Part shown: one piece after another, positions 1 through 14,300 of the stretch
How positions within the stretch are numbered: the first letter of the stretch is position 1
Layout of the letters: each line of letters opens with the position of its first letter
Origin: Acanthochromis polyacanthus
Lineage: Eukaryota > Chordata > Actinopteri > Pomacentridae
Assembly: GCF_021347895.1 (NCBI RefSeq)
Contig: NC_067129.1
Coordinates: forward strand, 32,277,690 to 32,341,689
Length of the DNA: 64,000 bases
Reading direction: 5' to 3'
Notes under the pieces: generated by a model
Seen by the model: the letters and a program-made list of their open reading frames with translations, nothing else
What the model was told of the DNA's origin: nothing
Database searches by the model: none
Translations under genes and position numbers: made by a program

Positions 1-821
1 ATGCTGACAGGATAATATGTAATATGAGGCCTCTTCACTCCACGCCACCTTTTTTTCACACATGACGGTGAAACAGGTGTTAAATTTTATTCTGCTGCAG
101 AAGCCACATTATTATTTATAGCGGCTCGCTTCCCTAAGCTCATTTGCTGCCGTTAAATGTGGCGGAAAGTCGGGTCGAATGCAGGCGACACAGATGCATT
201 GTGGGATAAAGAGAGACGCCTTCTTGGCTCTCCGTCTCTCTCTTTCATTCTCTGCAGGCCTCTCTTGTCCCGATTCTCTTCCTCCATCTGTCCTCTCGTG
301 AGTCGAGTCATCTTCCTCCTCCTCCTCCTCCTCCTTTTCCTCGCTGCTCTTTCTCCCTGATTTCACCCGTCGCCCGGGGCGCCGATGGCATCCACCCGCA
401 CCCTCATTCCCCTTTGTGCTTTCACTCTCTGTTCTCAGAGTACGAGAAGCCGGGATTCCCTTTAAACTGCTGTTTTCTTTGCTTTGCGTTTGAATCAAGT
501 GACCATCGTTGTTGCACAAACAGAACACGGTATCCGGCCGTGCAGATAGCGTCCGTCTTCTGCTCTGTGGATCTGGAATGTGGAGCGTCTCAAATGTCAT
601 GGAAATAATTAACTGGCGTTTAAATGGACAGAAAAAAGTAGATTCATCAACCGAAAGGAGCAAAGTGAATTCAAACCAACAAAAGGGAAAATGGAAATGC
701 AGAAAAGGAGTCTCAATTTTTAAATGCCTGATTTCAACATGAACCCGGAATTAAGATTTTAAATTAGTTCTAAATTGCATTTTACAGTAGGTTTTTAAAT
801 TCCACCATTAATCGAAGTAGT

Positions 822-1235
822 AACCCTCCTGTTGTTCTTATTTACAGGTACCAAAAAATTTTGTTTCCTTGTCTGAAAAAAATACAAAAATTCAGCAAAC
901 AAATTCCCCAGATTTCTGAAAATTTGCAAAACCTTCAGGAAGAAAAATCCCCCAAATTTGGCAAGAATATTCTTGTAAATATTTTTTAAAATGAGTAAGA
1001 ATATTTTTTTAAAAATCAGGACATTCACATAAAAATCAACCAAAATCCAGCAAAATTCGTTTTTTTTTAATGTTCTTAAGAAAAATGTTTAACATTTCTT
1101 TTTTTTCACCCAAAAAATGTTCAAAGATTTCCCAAAAATGTTGAAAATGTGGACATCAGAAGTTTCACTGTGAACATATATTTTTTTCCCCATTTTCAAA
1201 CTTTAAACCAGATCAGTTTTGACCTGCAGGAGAAC
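822..1235 (+). repeat. Dispersed AT-rich repeat, CCCTCCTGTTGT family, copy 1
   Basis: The segment begins AACCCTCCTGTTGTTC and ends near ACACAAGGGTTAA. It contains characteristic runs such as CCTTCAGGAAGAAAAATC and AAAATCAACCAAAATCCAGC. The same words recur in reverse orientation at 5265-5655, so this is an interspersed, probably non-autonomous element and not unique sequence. The superfamily was not identified. Confidence 0.6.
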
Positions 1236-2060
1236 ACAAGGGTTAAGTGGTTTAATTTGACCTATTTATTGATGTACCATCTTTTTGTTGCGTATTTAAA
1301 TGTGAAATAACAAAATACTCATTGATTTGGTTTATGTGTTTACGGAATAATCCATTTATTATTTTCTTGCCTAGTACTGTTGACTTTTTCAATAAAAAGT
1401 GAAACCCTAAACAGAGATATTGCAAAACCCTCATCTAAATATTTTTCTAAAACTCTCCACATTGATAAATGCCAAAAGAGGATGGTGCTAAAATACTGTT
1501 TTTTAAATTTTTATTGTCCTTCACCACAAATGTTAAAATTTATGCAAACAAACGTTTCATTTCCATGCAAAAATAAACCCTATTTGAATCATTTGAACAC
1601 AAATAACATTTTTCATTCCTTTCCACCGTCGTTCATTGGGAATCCAAAGGTATCTTTAGATTGTTGGGTTTGCTGTTCTCTGTTTACAATTCATAAAATC
1701 TGTGCCTTACCATGCTAAGTGCTGTGAGATGACATGTTGTGAATCTGTGCTATATAAATAAACTTGAATTCAAATGAAATGAAAACTTATCGTTGCAGTT
1801 GCAATCCTACCAAACCCTGAAAGCATATCATAGTAATGTGACACCTTACTATTCCAGCTCCGTTAAAGGCTCTCAGACTTACACAAAAAAAAGTGTCAAA
1901 AAACGATTTTGAAAATGGTGGCAGACTTTAACTGGACTTTTTTATTTCCTCCCCTCAGCTGAGGATCTGAATCATTCATAAAGAGTCATTAGGAAGGAAT
2001 TTGGTTAAAGAGAGACACTTCTGAAAGCCGATTTAAAGCTGAAACTCTGAACAGAAACTG

Positions 2061-2215
2061 TTCCACAGCACCAGTTACCACGGAGATCTAGCTCCACAGC
2101 ATCAGTTGCCATGGTGATCTAGCACCACAGTGTCGGTTACAATAGTGATCTAGTTCAATAGCATCAGTTACCATGGAGATCTAACTCCACAGCATCACTT
2201 ACCATGGAGATCTAG
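2061..2215 (+). repeat. Tandem repeat, five units of 31 bp
   Basis: Five consecutive 31-bp units of the type CTCCACAGCATCAGTTACCA followed by TGGAGATCTAG lie at 2061, 2092, 2123, 2154 and 2185. Most units keep a GATCTAG junction. They end about 140 bp before the first coding exon of st6gal1. Confidence 0.85.
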
Positions 2216-2368
2216 TTGGTTAAAAGACCTTACCCCTACTTGCTAACTCTCTAATCTGGTTTCATATTTCAGCCCTCAGATGTGTGATGTAATGAGAGCT
2301 GGATGTGCTGAACGCTTCACTTCCTCCTGTGTTTACTGCTGTTTCCTGTGCAGATCCCCGGGGCGGCG

Positions 2369-5300
2369 ATGGACCGGGTCAGCCTGCTGTGGCGTCTGAG
2401 GCGTCGGGCTCGCCGCGGAGCGCTCTGCATGGCCTTCTTCTGCGTCTCCATGGCGCTGCTGTACGCTCTCTGTGCTGAGAACAGCGTGCCCGTCACCGAC
2501 GCCATCTTCGGCATCCGGGCTCGAACCCGAGCTCAACCTCGTGCACATTCAGTCATCAAGGTCTGTGGTTGTTTGGCTGTTTGGTGCTAACAGAAGTGAA
2601 ATGGTCAAATTCAGTTATAGTTAATGATTCATAGAGTTCTTATTGGACCAAAAGGTTTCTTCTGGCTGAGAAAAGGCTGAGTTCAAGATCAATTTGAACT
2701 ATTTTTATATTTATTTTGTATGATTAGTGAAAATTCAATGTTCCTGGGAGTCATTCTAACTTGTAGGTTGATTATGTTCATTTTGTCGTCTTATTCTATC
2801 AGATTAGTGTTCATAAGGGGGAGTTTTTACCGTAACATCTTTGCAGTCAACCGCAGTCGAAAGATGTCACGGTAAAAACTCACCTTTACTAATTTATCGG
2901 AAAAAGAAACGCTAATCTGATCATTCTAACTTGCTGTAAGTTCCACTTTGTCTCGATCTCCATCTATTGGAGCTTGAAGACTTCCTTCCATCACTCTGAT
3001 CTTCAGACTCTCGATGGGATTCAGATCTGGACTCCAACACATTCGTTTTCTTTTCACCTTTTCTTTAGCTCCATGTTCCACATCGTCGTTGGAAGGTCCA
3101 GTGGTCCAAAAATCTCATTAGCATCTCAACACAATGTTTTTCTGTATTTTTGTGTCATTTCCAGCCACAAGAAACTAATAAAATCAAAGCTTCCACCGCT
3201 ATGAATAATTGATTGTCGTCTTTCTTTGTCCTTCTGGCGCCCACAGGTGCTGAGAGGCGGAGCCAAGCCCATGTACATCGACCCTCAGAAGCTCCCAGGT
3301 GTCGTCCCAGGTGACCCTCACCGTCCAATCCCCGTCCTCTCCTCTCCGAACCACACCCACAACCTCGTGGAGTCGCCGTCGAAGCGGAGATCAAAGGAGC
3401 GTGAGCCCTCCGGCTTCTTCTCTCGGCTGCTGCCGCGGCCCTTCACACGAGCGCTGGAGACCCTGTTTGGAGGCCGACGGAGGGGGGAGCTGAGCGGCAG
3501 GGGCGGGGACGCCGAGTTCTTCGGGCCTCACGGGCTTTTGGGGGAGGTGTGGGACGACGAGATGTCCAGCAGCATGCTGGGAAGCCGACTGAGGAAGGTG
3601 GTGCAGAACTACCAGGTGAGATGAGCCTCAAAGCTTCACCTGTTTCTGCAGCTTGTCAACAAATGCAGCTCTAATGTTCAGTTATTGGGAAGGAGGTGGG
3701 ACAACTTTCACAATAAGAGTCAAAGTTTAGTGCTGGCTCCTTGTGAGGTTTACGGACCGTTATCAGAGCTGAAATGTGGAAAAAATTTGATGCTCAGACT
3801 GTTTATGATTGTGGAGTTTTGAGTCTGGGGAACATGGACGCGAAACACAGAGATGGACAGTTTTTACTTTGAAGCAAGTTTGATATTTTCAGGCTTTTTT
3901 TATGTAAAGACTAAAACCGCAGTCAGAGGTATCAGGTATCATGAAGGTTTTTATCACCTTTCTCCTCTCTGAGGTTTATAAGCTACAAATATGTAAAGTT
4001 TTCACACAAAACTGTAGTTCTATTTTCAATAGAATAAGTTGTGCACAATGTGAACGTTAACCCTTCAAACCTTAAGCAGTTTTTGGGCGTTTTTTTGCAT
4101 TTCTCCTCACTCTAATCTAATTTTTCACTGCATTATGAAGTCCTGCACCTCTATTGAAACAAACAACCATAAAGGAGAGAGAACTCAGAAATATCTTCTG
4201 TGCAGAATGACACAGTTGGAACAACAGAAACAGAAAACAAAAGAGAAATTCTTTTATTTATTTTTTTTACTAAAATTGAAATAAAAGTGTTAAAAACAGG
4301 TGGTGAAATTTGTGGCTCCACATACTGTAGATAATTCACTAGTTTAGTTTTTAATTTGTGTCTATACTCGTCTTCTCTCTGTTCTGTGTCAACACTGCCT
4401 GCAGTTCAGCTGAAAAATCGCTGAATTTTTGTCAGGTGATCGTTGGTCTCAGCTGATTCACTGATGACTTCATGGTTGTGTCGTGGAATGCAGAATTTTT
4501 GGTTTTTTTATGGAATCCATTTACAACAAACATTTAATTTTTGGTGAATTTTTAAATGAAAGAAGTGATTTCAATTATTTATAGTGATTCTAAGCTTTTC
4601 TGACAGCCAAATAATTAGTTCAAGGACCATTAGAAAGTTGAAGATCTGATGGTTTGTTCTGTTTTTTTATACTTTCTGGCTCATAAATGGTGAAAATTTT
4701 GCTTTTTTTAGTTGTTGTTTTAAGATAACACGCTTTTAAATCTCGTTTGCTGCCTGTGCTTGTGTGTATTTGTCTAAACTCATACTGTGCTCTTGTGATT
4801 GTGATTTTCTTGCGTTTCGAGGCGATGAATAAATACGGAGTCCAGTTGTCGGGCCCTGGCGGCGTCTCCAGCCGGCCAAAACTGAGCGGTCCCGAGCTTC
4901 TCTGCCAGCTCAAGGACAACGTGGAGGTCACGACTCTGACCTCCGACCTCCAGCCCTTCTCGGCGCTGCCCTGGGCCGCACAGCTGCCGCCGAAGCCGCT
5001 GACCTCCGAGCTCGGGCCGTACAAGAGCTGCGCCGTGGTGTCGTCAGCCGGGTCGCTGCGCTACTCCGGACTGGGCAAAGAGATCGGTGAGAGATTTTCA
5101 CATTTATGTTTCATCCTTAGATGGACACAGTTGGCGTCCAAACTCTTGTCACCTCCTTCTCAGTTGAACTCAGCAAACACCGTCGTGGTTCTGACTTTTC
5201 CAGATTCCAAACGATCTCCAGAGCGTAATTATGACATTTTTTGGTGGAAAAAAATAAATGGTAAAAATATTTCTTAAGAACATTCACAAAAAAATCAACC

Positions 5301-8300
5301 AAATCCAGTAAATTTTGCTGGATTTTGGTTGATTTCTATGTGAATGCTCTTAAAGAAAATATTAGAGGTTTTACTGATGTATATGTAATCACTTTAGATA
5401 TTTTTAAGATTTTTTTGGAAGATTTTCACTCATTTTTTGAAAATATTTACAAGAATTTTCTTGCCACATTTGGGGTAATTTTTTAAAAAATAAAACTTTT
5501 CAGGTAAACTTTTAAGGAATTATTGGAGTTTTCTTCCTGAAGGTTTTGCAAATTTTATAAATTTGTTGAATTTTTCTTCTGATTTTTTTGGATTTTTTTC
5601 AGACAAGGACACAATCTTTTTTTGGTGTCTGTAAATCAAGACAACAGGAGGGTTTATACATCTCAAATTAGGAGGTTACATGACACAAAATCTATTTTTG
5701 AGTGAAAAACTGCTATTTTTTGTAGCTTGTCTGGTTTATTTTAAGACACCTAAGCTTGACAATCCTGGTAAAATAGAGCTTAAAATAAGTTTTCCCAGCT
5801 AATTTTAAGATCTGACCAAGATGTTTTCACTTGTTCTGTTGGCAGATTTTTTTCACTTATTTTAAGGTAAAAATTCCTTGAAATAAGTTTGTATTCTTGT
5901 TTTGAGAGGGGCATTTTTTGCAGTGAACCATCAGAGGACCTGCGAGAGAAGGTGGTTGAACTTCATAAAACAGGAAACAGATATCGAAAGATATCCAAAC
6001 ATTTGCCAATCAACAGTCTTTAAACCCTGAAAAGGAAACTAAGGAAAAATAAGGGGTTCTGATGATACCAAGCCATGATCCACAAAAGTTCAGCAACAAC
6101 TGCCAGGAAAATTGTTTGGGATACAAAGAAAAACCCACGAATAACTTCGGCTGACATGCAGAATTCTCCACAGGATGGTGGTGTGGCTGTTTCAAGATGA
6201 ATAATGAGTCACTTGATAAAAGATATCAAGGGGCTCCTACGGTTAACAGTGGAAAGAGAATACAGGGTGTGCAGAATTATTAGGCAAGTTGTATTTTTGA
6301 GGATTAATTTTATTATTGAACAACAACTATGTTCTCAATGAACACAAAAGACTCATAAATATCAAAGCTGAATATTTTTCGAAGTTGGAGTGGGGCTTTT
6401 TTAGTTTCAGTATCTTAGGAGGAGATCTGTGTGTGCAGGTGACTATTACTGTGCATAATTATTAGGCAACTTCACAAAAAACAAATATATACCCATTTCA
6501 CTTATTTTTTTTCACCAGGGAAACCAATATAACAACTCAAAATTTACAAATATACATTTCTGGCATTCAAAAACAAAAACAAATCAGTGACCAATATAGC
6601 TACCTTTCTTTGCGAGGACACTCAAAAGTCTGCCATCCATAGATTCTGTCAGTGTCTTGATCTGTTCATGATCAACATTGCGTGCAGCAGCAACCACAGC
6701 CTCTCAGACACTGTTCAGAGAGGTGTACTGCCCCCCCCGTAGATCTCACATTTGATGAGGGACCACAGGTTCTCTATGGCGTTCAGATCAGGTGAACAAG
6801 GAGGCCATGTCATTATTTTTTCTTCTTTTAGACCTTTTCTGGCCAGCCATGCAGTGGAGTACTTGGATGCGTGTGATGGAGCATTGTCCTGCATGAAAAT
6901 CATGTTTTTCTTGAACGATGCTGACTTCTTCCTGTACCACTGCTTGAAGAAGGTGTCTTCCAGAAACTGGCAGTAGGACTGGGAGTTGACCTTGACTCCA
7001 TCCTCAACCCGAAAAGGTCCCACAAGCTCATCTTTGATGATACCAGCCCATACCAGTAACCCACCTCCACCTTGCTGGCGTCTGAGTCGGAGTGGAGCTC
7101 TCTGCCCTTTACCGATCCAGCCATGGGCCCCTCCATCTGGCCCATCAAGACTCACTCTCATTTCATCAGTCCATAAAACCTTAGAAAAATCAGTCTTATG
7201 ATATTTCTTGGCCCAGTCTTGACGTTTTATCTTGTGTGTCTTGTTCAGTGGTGGTCGTTTTTCAGCCTTCCTTACCTTGGCTATGTCCCTGAATATTGCG
7301 CACCTTGTGCTTTTTGACACTCCAGTGATGTTGCAGCTCTGAAATATGGCAAAACTGGTGGCAAATGGCATCTTCATGCTTGATTTTCCTCAGTTCATGG
7401 GCAGTTATTTTGCGCCTTGTTTTTTCAACTCGCTTCTTGCGACCCTGTTGACTATTTTGAATGAAACGCTTGATTGTTCAACGATCACGCCTCAAAAGGT
7501 TGGCAAATTTAAGAGTGCTGCATCCCTCTGCAAGACATCTCACTATTTTTGACTTTTCGGAGTCTGTCAAATCTCTCTTCTGACCCATTTTGCCAAAGGA
7601 AAGGCAGTTGCCTAATAATTATGCGCACCTGATATAGGGTGTTGATGTCATTAGACCACACCCCTTCTCATTACAGAGATGCACATCACCTGATATGCTT
7701 AATTGGTAGTAGGCTTTCAAGCCTATACCGCTTGGAGTAGGACAACATGCATAAAGAGGATGATGTGTTCAAAATACTCATTTGCCTAATAATTCTGCAC
7801 ACCCAGTAGATGAATATACAGATGTGGATTCAATCTAAAATAGAGAATCTTAATAGTGTACAGCTGAGTGTCCTGTGTCTCTAGAAATATTTTAAATTCG
7901 TCAAATAAGAAGCAAATCCAAGGTATTATGAAGGTAGTTAAAGTATGTGCAGGAATGAGCTGGTTTAAATCCTCCTCCTAAAGTAAGTTTTTGGTCGAGG
8001 ATCTGGTCAGTTTCATCAGTCTGGAGCTTCTGTTCTGACGCTGTGACATATGTAGTGTGATTTGTTTGACTGGACCAAGGAAGCCAGATTTTATTGCTTT
8101 TTTTTTTTTTAAGATTTCTGATCCGGTTTCTGTTCACGCATTTAGACACAAAACAAGAATTCAAGTCTCTGTCCTACACATCCGAAAGAATTTTCCCTGT
8201 TGACCGCTTTGGAAGAACAGTTTAATCTCTGCAAAAACTTCCCTAATGCCTTGAGGAGTCATTTCAAGCTATTTTTATCGGCTCTCTGCAGAGTTGCGTG

Positions 8301-11300
8301 GGAACTCGCTCTTGGAATTTTTGCATTTTAGACCCTCTGGACCACAGAAGACACTAGTGGGTTCGTAAGCTTCAATGAAGGACCAAAAATGACCCCATTT
8401 ATCCGCTGGAAACTGTTGAAACAGAAAGAATTGGTGGATTGTCAAGTCGCTGTAAAATCAGGAAAACTACCAAATCTCAGCTTAAAAATTAGTTGTTGTT
8501 GTTTCTCTAATTTATACCATTTTGTTTTACGTGACATGACATAAATCCACAGAGCAAAGGACAAAAGAGTAAAATAAAACAAACTGGATCAATAACATAA
8601 ATGCAGCATGGCTCAGAAACAGTGAACAGAGGAGCAAGTTGTTGGAAGATACTTTCAGCATGGTGAAACATCTTTCTAGAATTGACTCAAAACCAACTGA
8701 AAATAGTCAAAAATGATTCAGTGTCCAAAACTAGTTTGCAATTATTTAGGACAGTTTTCAAGTTATTTTTGGACAAATTTTTTTGGTTCTTTGTAGAAAT
8801 TTGTAGTTTTTTTCAGAGAAGTTTCAAATTATGTTTGAAAGAAGATACATTCAGCATGGTGAAACATCTTTGTAGACTCAGACTGTCTAAAAATTGTCCA
8901 AAAAATATAATTTGCAACAGAAGTGGATCAATAAAATAAATGCAGCAAGGCTCAGAAACAGTGAACAGAGGAGCAAGTTGTTGGAGATACATCCAACATG
9001 GTGAAACATCTTTCTACAGTTGAAGTTTGTAGAGGTTGTAAATATGTAGATAGGTCAATATCTGTTGGTAATGCCTTTGAACATTTGCGAAATATTGTAC
9101 ATGTTGATTCCAATTTATTTCTGGAAAACAAATAATTTTTTTCTTGTCATTTCTGGTTCTTTCCACTGAGGTGCAGGACTTTATATTGCACTGAAAAATG
9201 AGTCCACGTTAAAGAAATAAATGCCCAGAATAGGGTTAAACCGGTGTTTTGTCCAGTGTTTAGCTGCAGATCAGAGTGTTTTCTTAAATAGTGAATGTGT
9301 TGATCATCAGGTATGAATAAACACCTTCACCCTCCTAGGAGGTGGGCAGCTGTTTGCTTGGTTGTTTCAAAGACACTTTTGTTCCCACAGCTGCTGTTTA
9401 TGCCAGTAAACAGGGAGGATTCGTCCCAGCGGACAAACAGGTTGAAAAGAGGCGAAGTTTACAAAGTGACCTTTGTTAATTTAGTGAAACAAGACCCCTA
9501 AATGCAGCCTCTGTTGTTTTGTTTTAAAGTATTCATTAAAATCAACCGTCGAAGTGGCAGGTCAGTTAAAGGCTGCCTCATTCCCACAGTTATTTACAGA
9601 GACAGTGACCCACCAAGATGAACTTCTCCTATAAAGCTGTTGTTTTTAAACCGCAGACTCTCATGACGCCGTGCTGCGCTTCAACGCCGCCCCAACCACC
9701 GGCTACGAGAAGGACGTCGGCTCTAAAACCACCATTCGCCTCATCAACTCGCAGGTAAACGCAGAAACTGTGATATCCGGCCTACGACTTTAAAAATACA
9801 GCATCTTCCAAGAGAAAACCTCACAGTGAACATTAGAAAACGTACAAGTTAGAACAAAGAATAAGCCCACAGATCGTATAAAGTTCAGAATCCAAAATCT
9901 GAAAAAGGAAAAATTGTGTTTTATTTTATTTATGAAAACAAGAAAGAATGAAATGATCTCATCATTTTGTTGTAAAAGGCTGTAAACATGTTTATTTCTA
10001 CTGTAAAGTTGGACAGTTTAACATGGGGCTCTATGGGGGGTTGACTCGATTTTGGAGCCTCAAGTGGACATTTGAGGAACTGAATTTTTTCTTTTTCCAG
10101 TTTTCTAATAAAAAAGCCTCTACTCACTTTTATATATCATTATGGATTGCTTTCATATCAACCCACTGTTCATTATTAATAGACAGCTTCAGTATAAAAT
10201 CATCCTAAATTACGCATAACTTTGAACCTTAATACAATTATAACAGTGAGTTATGAGAAAAGTTACATCATGTACAATTATCTCGAGCAGAAAAACTAAC
10301 CATAGAGACCAAAATTGTTTTATAGAAGGCTGTAAACATGTTTATTTCTCCTGTAAAGTTCAACATTTTAGCATGGAGGTCAATGGGAGATTGACTCGCT
10401 TTTATAGCCTCTAGTGGACATTTGAGGAACTGCAGTTTTTCCCAGCTGAGGACTGAACCTTGTTTCAAAAGAATCCTTCATAAATAAAGACTCTACTTGC
10501 TTCAGTCATCCAGCTTAAAATTGGAATGGAAAGTACTTATTCCAACTTGAGTCTCTTTTGGATGGTTTTGCTGTAGTTTTTAGTGGTTTTGTGTCTTTTT
10601 TCGGGTGTTTTCTGTCTTTTGTGATGGTTTTGTGTCTCACAGTGGTTGTTTTGTTTCTCTTTGTGGTAATTTTATGTCTTTTTAAATCTGTTTGTGGTGG
10701 CTTTCGGTATTTTTGTTTGACTTGATAGTCATTTTTTGTCACCTTGTGCTGATTTTCTGTCTTTTTTTGTGGTCATTTTGTGTATTTAAAATAATTTTAA
10801 ATTTGTTTGTAGTGGGATTGCTTCTCTTTTTTTTTGGTATTTTTGCGTATCTTATTTTGTGTCTCTGGTGGTTTTTCTTCACTTTTGTAGATGTTTTTGT
10901 GTCATTTTGAGGTGCTTCCTGTAACTGTACTCAAAGGGCAACAGGTCAGTTGGTAGTTCGTTTTGGTAAAACACTGGATGCTTCTTGGCTACGTGATGAT
11001 AGTTTAAAAAAAAGCAGGGCTGACTGGTTGCTGTGGAAACCAGTGAGCGATCATGCTGCTTTTATTTTCATCCTGCTGCGTGCAAACGATTTAGAACAGA
11101 AGAACTGAACCCTCATGTATCGAGCAACAATCATCACAGGCTGTTTTTTAAATGAAGATATTTATATTCTTATGATTCCTGTCATTTTAATCTGTAAAAC
11201 TCCTAAACTAAGCTCAGCATTGTGTGAAATGATCATCTTAACATGCAGTCCAACACAGACTGAACCCAGTGCAAAACATACAGCTTGTTTTTGCATTATT

Positions 11301-14300
11301 TAACACGCTTCTACTTTGCATGTTTGGCATCGACGTAAACTTTTGGCCGTTTTTCAAATGGACTGTGGGTGTTTTTGCGGAGGAAACTGCAGCAACGGCA
11401 GAGATGAGCCGCTCGTGGGTGTTTTTATCTGTTTTTATCTGTTTTTGCAGTGAGTACAAGTCGCTATGAGGAGCTGAAACTAGTGTCACGAGCTCTGGAG
11501 TACTTCTGGAGCTTGAATCATCTCCACTCGTCAGCCGCTTTACATTAACAGTCAAACCAGGGTTTTGTTTTTCGTACACTGCATTGGATTTTGCATAGTT
11601 GTTGCATTAAATTAGGTTTGCAGGGCATGTTTGCATAATTATTCTGAATATTTGTTGAGTTGAAATCAGTTTTATAGACTGATTTTTCTGTAAGATGTTA
11701 GAAAATAGTAAAAATCACAATCTCAGAGAGACCCAAATATTCAGTTTACTGTGATGTAAAACTGAGGAAAGCTGCAGCCAGCTCTAGATTAAAGAAAATA
11801 CTGCAAAGAAAGACTTTCTGGAGGATTTTTTTTCCTTGGAGAAGCTTGTGTTCCCTGTAGACTGCAGAAAAGTCAGAAAACCTACAGCTTTTCTGTGTAA
11901 GGAACTGTGTTTTTGTAGCTGAGCTCTTTGTGTCTTGAGTTCATTTAGACCAGGGGTCCGCAAGTAGATGTGGCTTCGGGCCAAAATGTTTGTAAACAAT
12001 CGAACAGCGGGCCAACCTGCGGGGGGGGGTGCGCTCCAATTCCGCGAGCGGGGGAGCGATGCCGTGAGCAGCGGAGCTTCTACAGCTGATCGCCGCTGCT
12101 TGGGACACACGTCTCAATTCTGATCATAGATGTATTAAAAATGACTCCCGAGACACACACACATTTTGCACACACTGTTGAAATCTGGCTGGTACAACCG
12201 TGTACGACCAGTAGTGCAAACGCGGAAATGCCCGGCAGCAGCCGACCATGCGAGTTTGGTGTTGACGGACTGGCTTGGCTCCGTGCCAAATCAAATTTTC
12301 AAAATCATCTGGCGGGCCAGATATTATTCCTGACGGGCCAGTTTTGGCCCGCGGGCCGCCAGTTGCCAACCACTGATTTAGAGCATCTCATTTTGTGAGA
12401 TTTTCTTTTCAAGCTTTGTATGATTCATAATGCAGCCTTTCAAAGTGCAGCTGCAGTGGTTTTGTCTTGTTTTGGTGGTTTGGAGTCTCTTTGTGGTGAT
12501 ATTTAGTCTCTTTGAGTTGGTTTTGCATTTCCTTTTGGTGGTTCTGGTTCTTTTTGACATGATCTTGTGTTTCTGTTTCATAATTTTTTGTTTGTCTGTG
12601 GTGATATTAAGTCTGTTTTTGGTGGTTTGGGGTCTTTATGGTGGTTTTGTGTTTCTTTTTGGTGATTTTGTGTCTTTGTGTCTTTGTGTTGGTTTTGTGT
12701 CACCTTTTGGTGGTTTTGTGTTTTTTTTGGAATGTTTTTGTTACTCATTGTGTTGCTTTTGTGTCTTTTTGTAATGGTTTTGTGTCTCTTTTTGGTGATT
12801 TTGTTTCTATTTTCGGTGGTTCTTGGTCCCTTTTTTGTGGTTTAATGTTTGTCTTTGTGCCTTTTTGACATGGTGTTGTGTTCCTTTAATGTAATTTTTT
12901 GTCTGTTTGTGGTGATTTTTAGCCTCTTTGTGTTTGGTTTTATGTTTCTTCTTGGTGGTTTTGTGTCTTTCTGTGATGATTTTCTGTCTCTGCATTGGTT
13001 TTGTGTCACGTTTTGTGTTTTATTGTAGTGTTTTTGAAACTCTTTGTGGTTTGTTTTTGGTGGTTTCGTGTCCTTTTGACATATTTTTTGTCTATTTGTA
13101 GTGATGTTTAGTCTTTTTGTGTTGGTTTTGTGTTTTTTTTTGGTGATTTTGTGTCTTTCTGGTGATTTTGTATTGATTTTATGGCACATTTGGTGGTTTT
13201 GAGTCTCTGTGTTTGTTTTGTGTCACTTTTTGATGGTTTTGAGTGGGGCTTTTGTGTTTTATTGTAGTGTTTTGAGACTCTTTGTGGTGGTTTTATGTTT
13301 GTTTTGGTGGTTTTGTGTGTTTTTGACATTGTGCTGTGTTTCTTTTACATAATTTTTTGTGTGTTTTTGGTGATTTTTAGTCTCTTTGTGTTGGATTTGT
13401 GTTTCTTTTTGGTGATTTTGGGTCTTTTTGTGGTTATAGCGTCTCTGCATTGGTTTTGTGACTCTTTTTGATGGTCGGGATTCTCTTTGTGGTAGTTATG
13501 TGTCACTTTTTTGGCTTTGAGTGGTAGCTTTGTGGGGGTTTTTTGTAGTGTTTGTGTGTCCCTCTATGGTGGCTTTGAGTCTTTTTGTGGTTATTGTGTT
13601 TCTTCGTAGTGGTTTTGTGTTTTTGAGACTCTTTGTGGTGGTTTTATGTTTGTTTATCGTGGTTTTGTGACTTTTGACATGGTTCTGTGTTTCTTTTACG
13701 TATTTTTTTGTCTGTTTGTGGTGATTTTTGTCTTTTTATGTTGGTTTTGTGTTTCTTTTTGGTGGTTTTGAGTCAGTTTGTGGTCACCCTGTGTCTTTGT
13801 GTTAATTTTAACATTAATGATGTTACAGGAATATAATATAATATAATATAATATAGTATAATATTATATACTTAAATGCCTTCAAATGTGTTTCAGGTGA
13901 TGGCGTCAGATGACCACCGCTTCTTGTCCAGCTCTCTGTACAGCTCAGGTGTTCTGGTGGCCTGGGACCCCGCCCCCTTCTCTGCTGACCTCACACAGGT
14001 GACGTTTACGCACTGCTCACACACAAAGACGATTACTGTAATGCACAGTTAATTAAAATGCCTCTTTTTCTAACTTGCTCTTGAATGGAGTTTTACAAGT
14101 TTTACCCTTTGTTGAGTCGTTAGTAGTTTGGATTACCTGTGGACCTCATACAGACACCCTGCCTACAAAATACAGTGTGAAGACATCGTATTTTTAATCA
14201 TACAGTGCCTTGTGAAAGTATTCAGCCCCCTTGAACTTTTCAACCTTTCGCCACATTTCAGGCTTCAAACATAAAGATATAAAATTTTAATTTTTTGTCA

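Larger units (their letters stand above)
1..2353. other. Region upstream of the first st6gal1 coding exon
   Basis: No coding gene is supported here. Positions 112-430 are relatively GC- and CT-rich with a CTC trinucleotide run at about 314-333, and could hold a promoter or untranslated exon, but nothing visible proves it. A dispersed AT-rich repeat lies at 822-1235 and a 31-bp tandem repeat at 2061-2215. A splice acceptor (tract plus CAG, 2351-2353) ends the region, so an untranslated exon must lie somewhere upstream. Confidence 0.5.

Noticed and set aside
112..663. 183-codon minus-strand open frame with a poly-Glu stretch
   Set aside because: The Glu run comes from the CTC trinucleotide repeat read in reverse; no family signature, splice support or conserved motif.
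12430..13450. Long hydrophobic plus-strand frames and K/T/Q-rich minus-strand frames resembling membrane or basic proteins
   Set aside because: They arise from the G/T-rich minisatellite composition; no stops appear because the repeat lacks the needed bases.
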